64,000 bases of DNA from Ktedonosporobacter rubrisoli (GTDB lineage Bacteria > Chloroflexota > Ktedonobacteria > Ktedonobacterales > Ktedonobacteraceae), in NCBI RefSeq assembly GCF_004208415.1, contig NZ_CP035758.1, positions 10,478,001 to 10,542,000 on the forward strand, in the 5' to 3' direction. This document shows positions 62,791 through 64,000 of the stretch, in pieces (position 1 is the stretch's first letter; each line of letters opens with the position of its first letter). Both the position numbers and the translations under genes were made by a program. Below the pieces are notes generated by a model. That model worked only from the letters and a program-made list of their open reading frames with translations, made no database searches and had not been told where the DNA came from.

Positions 62791-64000
62791 AACGGGCAGA
62801 TTAAGTGAGGCGCATATCCGAGCTGGGGCAGATGGACTGGGGCGTATCGTTTCCTCGGTAAACGTCATGGAAGTACCGGATATATTGGCCTGGATCAAGC
62901 CGCACGAGCTCTTGCTCACCACCCTGTATCCTCTGCGCGATGATCCCGCTTCATTGGGCTCTTTTGTCTTAGAACTGGCGCAGCGCGAACTGGCGGGTAT
63001 TGTGGTGAAAACAGGACGCTATTTTGAGGCTATTCCACAAGAGATGTGTAGCGCTGCCGAACGTTGCAAACTGCCACTTATAGAACTGCGCTCAGAAGTC
63101 TCCTTCGATGAAATCATTACCGAACTGCTCAGTAGTATACTGAGCGTACAAACGCAACGCCTGCAGCACTCAGAGGAAGTGCATCGGCGTTTTACGGCGA
63201 TTGTCTTGGCAGGTGGAGGTTTACAGCATATTGCCGATAATCTGGCCCTGCTGATTGGCAATCCAGTGGCAATTATTGCCCCGGATCGCCGTATCCTGGC
63301 CCTGGCCGCTGCCGATGACGCCTCTAAGGATACGCTCAACGCTTTTGTGCGTGTGCGGGTCGGGGTGCGCTACTTGCACATAGATACTTCCATGTGCCAG
63401 GGAATTACGGAAAGCACGGTGAGCAAGTTTCGCTGTAATCTACAGGCGAAAGAGAAGCACTTTATAGGTTTTGCCTGCGCTATTCGCGTGGGCGCTCATA
63501 ACTATGGCAGCATCGTTACGCTGGAGACAAATCGACAATTTGATTACGATGAGGATGCGATTGCCATGGAACATGCGGCGACGGTATCTGCGCTGGCAGT
63601 TACGAAAGAGCAGGCGATTGTCGCCGTTGAACGTAAATTTCAATCTGACTTCCTTGACGATTTGTTGGCGGGGCGGATTCTCTCCATGGAGACGGTTATT
63701 TCGCGCGCGCAAACGCTAGACTGGCGGCTGGATCGTCCTGGAATAGTCTATGTTGTCGAAGTTCGCGGCGATGATCTCGTGAGCCCGGCCTCTGGCTGGC
63801 AGGCAGTATATCGACCAGATACAGCCAGCTCTCTGCTCTTAGAGAGCGCTCGTGCCGCCGCTAAACATGTTGACTCAGAGGCAATTGTTGTAGAGAAAAG
63901 TGGGCAGCTCATCTTCATCCTTGGCGCTGCTCCTGCTCGCGTAGGTTACAAGGGAGCCAGGTTGAAGGCGAGCTTCAAGAACGATATCGATGTAGGGCAG
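62762..64000 (+). CDS. PucR family transcriptional regulator, 5' part
   Basis: The frame runs from ATG 62762 (MTFTVRDALRTGRL) past the window edge, 413 codons seen. AAGGAGG precedes the start, inside the end of the DUF2877 gene. Residues 1-125 form the PucR N-terminal ligand domain (LAWIKPHELLLTTLYPL, LAGIVVKTGRYF, PLIELRSEVSFDEI), and the GAF/GGDEF-like middle follows. The HTH should lie beyond the edge. PucR activates purine catabolism genes in Bacillus, so it probably controls the divergent xanthine dehydrogenase run and its own operon. Confidence 0.88.
   Translation, partial: MTFTVRDALRTGRLSEAHIRAGADGLGRIVSSVNVMEVPDILAWIKPHELLLTTLYPLRDDPASLGSFVLELAQRELAGIVVKTGRYFEAIPQEMCSAAERCKLPLIELRSEVSFDEIITELLSSILSVQTQRLQHSEEVHRRFTAIVLAGGGLQHIADNLALLIGNPVAIIAPDRRILALAAADDASKDTLNAFVRVRVGVRYLHIDTSMCQGITESTVSKFRCNLQAKEKHFIGFACAIRVGAHNYGSIVTLETNRQFDYDEDAIAMEHAATVSALAVTKEQAIVAVERKFQSDFLDDLLAGRILSMETVISRAQTLDWRLDRPGIVYVVEVRGDDLVSPASGWQAVYRPDTASSLLLESARAAAKHVDSEAIVVEKSGQLIFILGAAPARVGYKGARLKASFKNDIDVGQ

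Overview
The window looks like chromosome of a soil-type member of the Chloroflexota, most likely class Ktedonobacteria. This is inferred from gene style: a very long MalT/LuxR regulator with an unusual N-terminal domain, many GAF-rich kinases and regulators, XRE-TPR regulators, zinc-ribbon membrane proteins, and long gene-poor spacers. No rRNA, tRNA, CRISPR array, integrase or transposase was seen.

Layout: 0-4.7 kb holds an ABC-2 type exporter operon (permeases and ATPase) ending in a His-rich polytopic membrane protein and a YtkA-like anchored protein. 4.9-15.6 kb holds gamma-glutamyltransferase, an HD phosphohydrolase coupled to a hybrid GAF/PAS histidine kinase, an ASKHA-type protein, a BrkB-type membrane protein, a J-domain protein, a zinc-ribbon protein and an XRE-TPR regulator. 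16.6-21.2 kb is parE-parC. 22.3-24.2 kb has a candidate small RNA and an ArsR-CDF metal efflux operon with a visible promoter-operator. 24.5-25.6 kb is a GH18-like lipoprotein. 26.5-31.2 kb is a first nitrogen/nucleobase block (DUF1989 protein, GAF-PucR regulator, NCS1 permease). 31.2-35.3 kb has a hairpin-masked small ORF, a 1070-aa MalT-like regulator and a YbjQ protein. 35.6-43.6 kb has an acyltransferase, cytosine deaminase, a two-component pair whose NtrC-like regulator lacks a proper GAFTGA loop, and an XRE-GAF regulator. 44.4-49.4 kb has a flavin-dependent oxidoreductase, two MFS transporters and a truncated membrane protein. 49.7-54.0 kb is an accessory patch: a cytochrome P450 flanked by diverged direct repeats and gene remnants. 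54.0-64.0 kb is a second nitrogen block (NCS2 permease, carbamate kinase, three-subunit xanthine dehydrogenase-type enzyme, cyclase-family hydrolase, DUF2877 protein, PucR regulator running off the edge).

How they work together: the 26-31, 37-38 and 54-64 kb blocks together cover uptake of nucleobases (NCS1, NCS2), deamination of cytosine, oxidation of purines by a molybdenum hydroxylase, and recovery of nitrogen and ATP from carbamoyl groups (carbamate kinase with the AllH-like DUF2877 protein), under PucR-family control. This fits an organism scavenging purines, pyrimidines and ureides.

A caution for the reader: four genes (membrane protein at 2869, histidine kinase at 7370-10293, parC, and the oxidoreductase at 44442) are each split by one apparent single-base loss in a G or C run. 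In every case restoring one base rejoins conserved protein sequence. The pattern points to sequence error rather than biology, and these genes are described here as single units.
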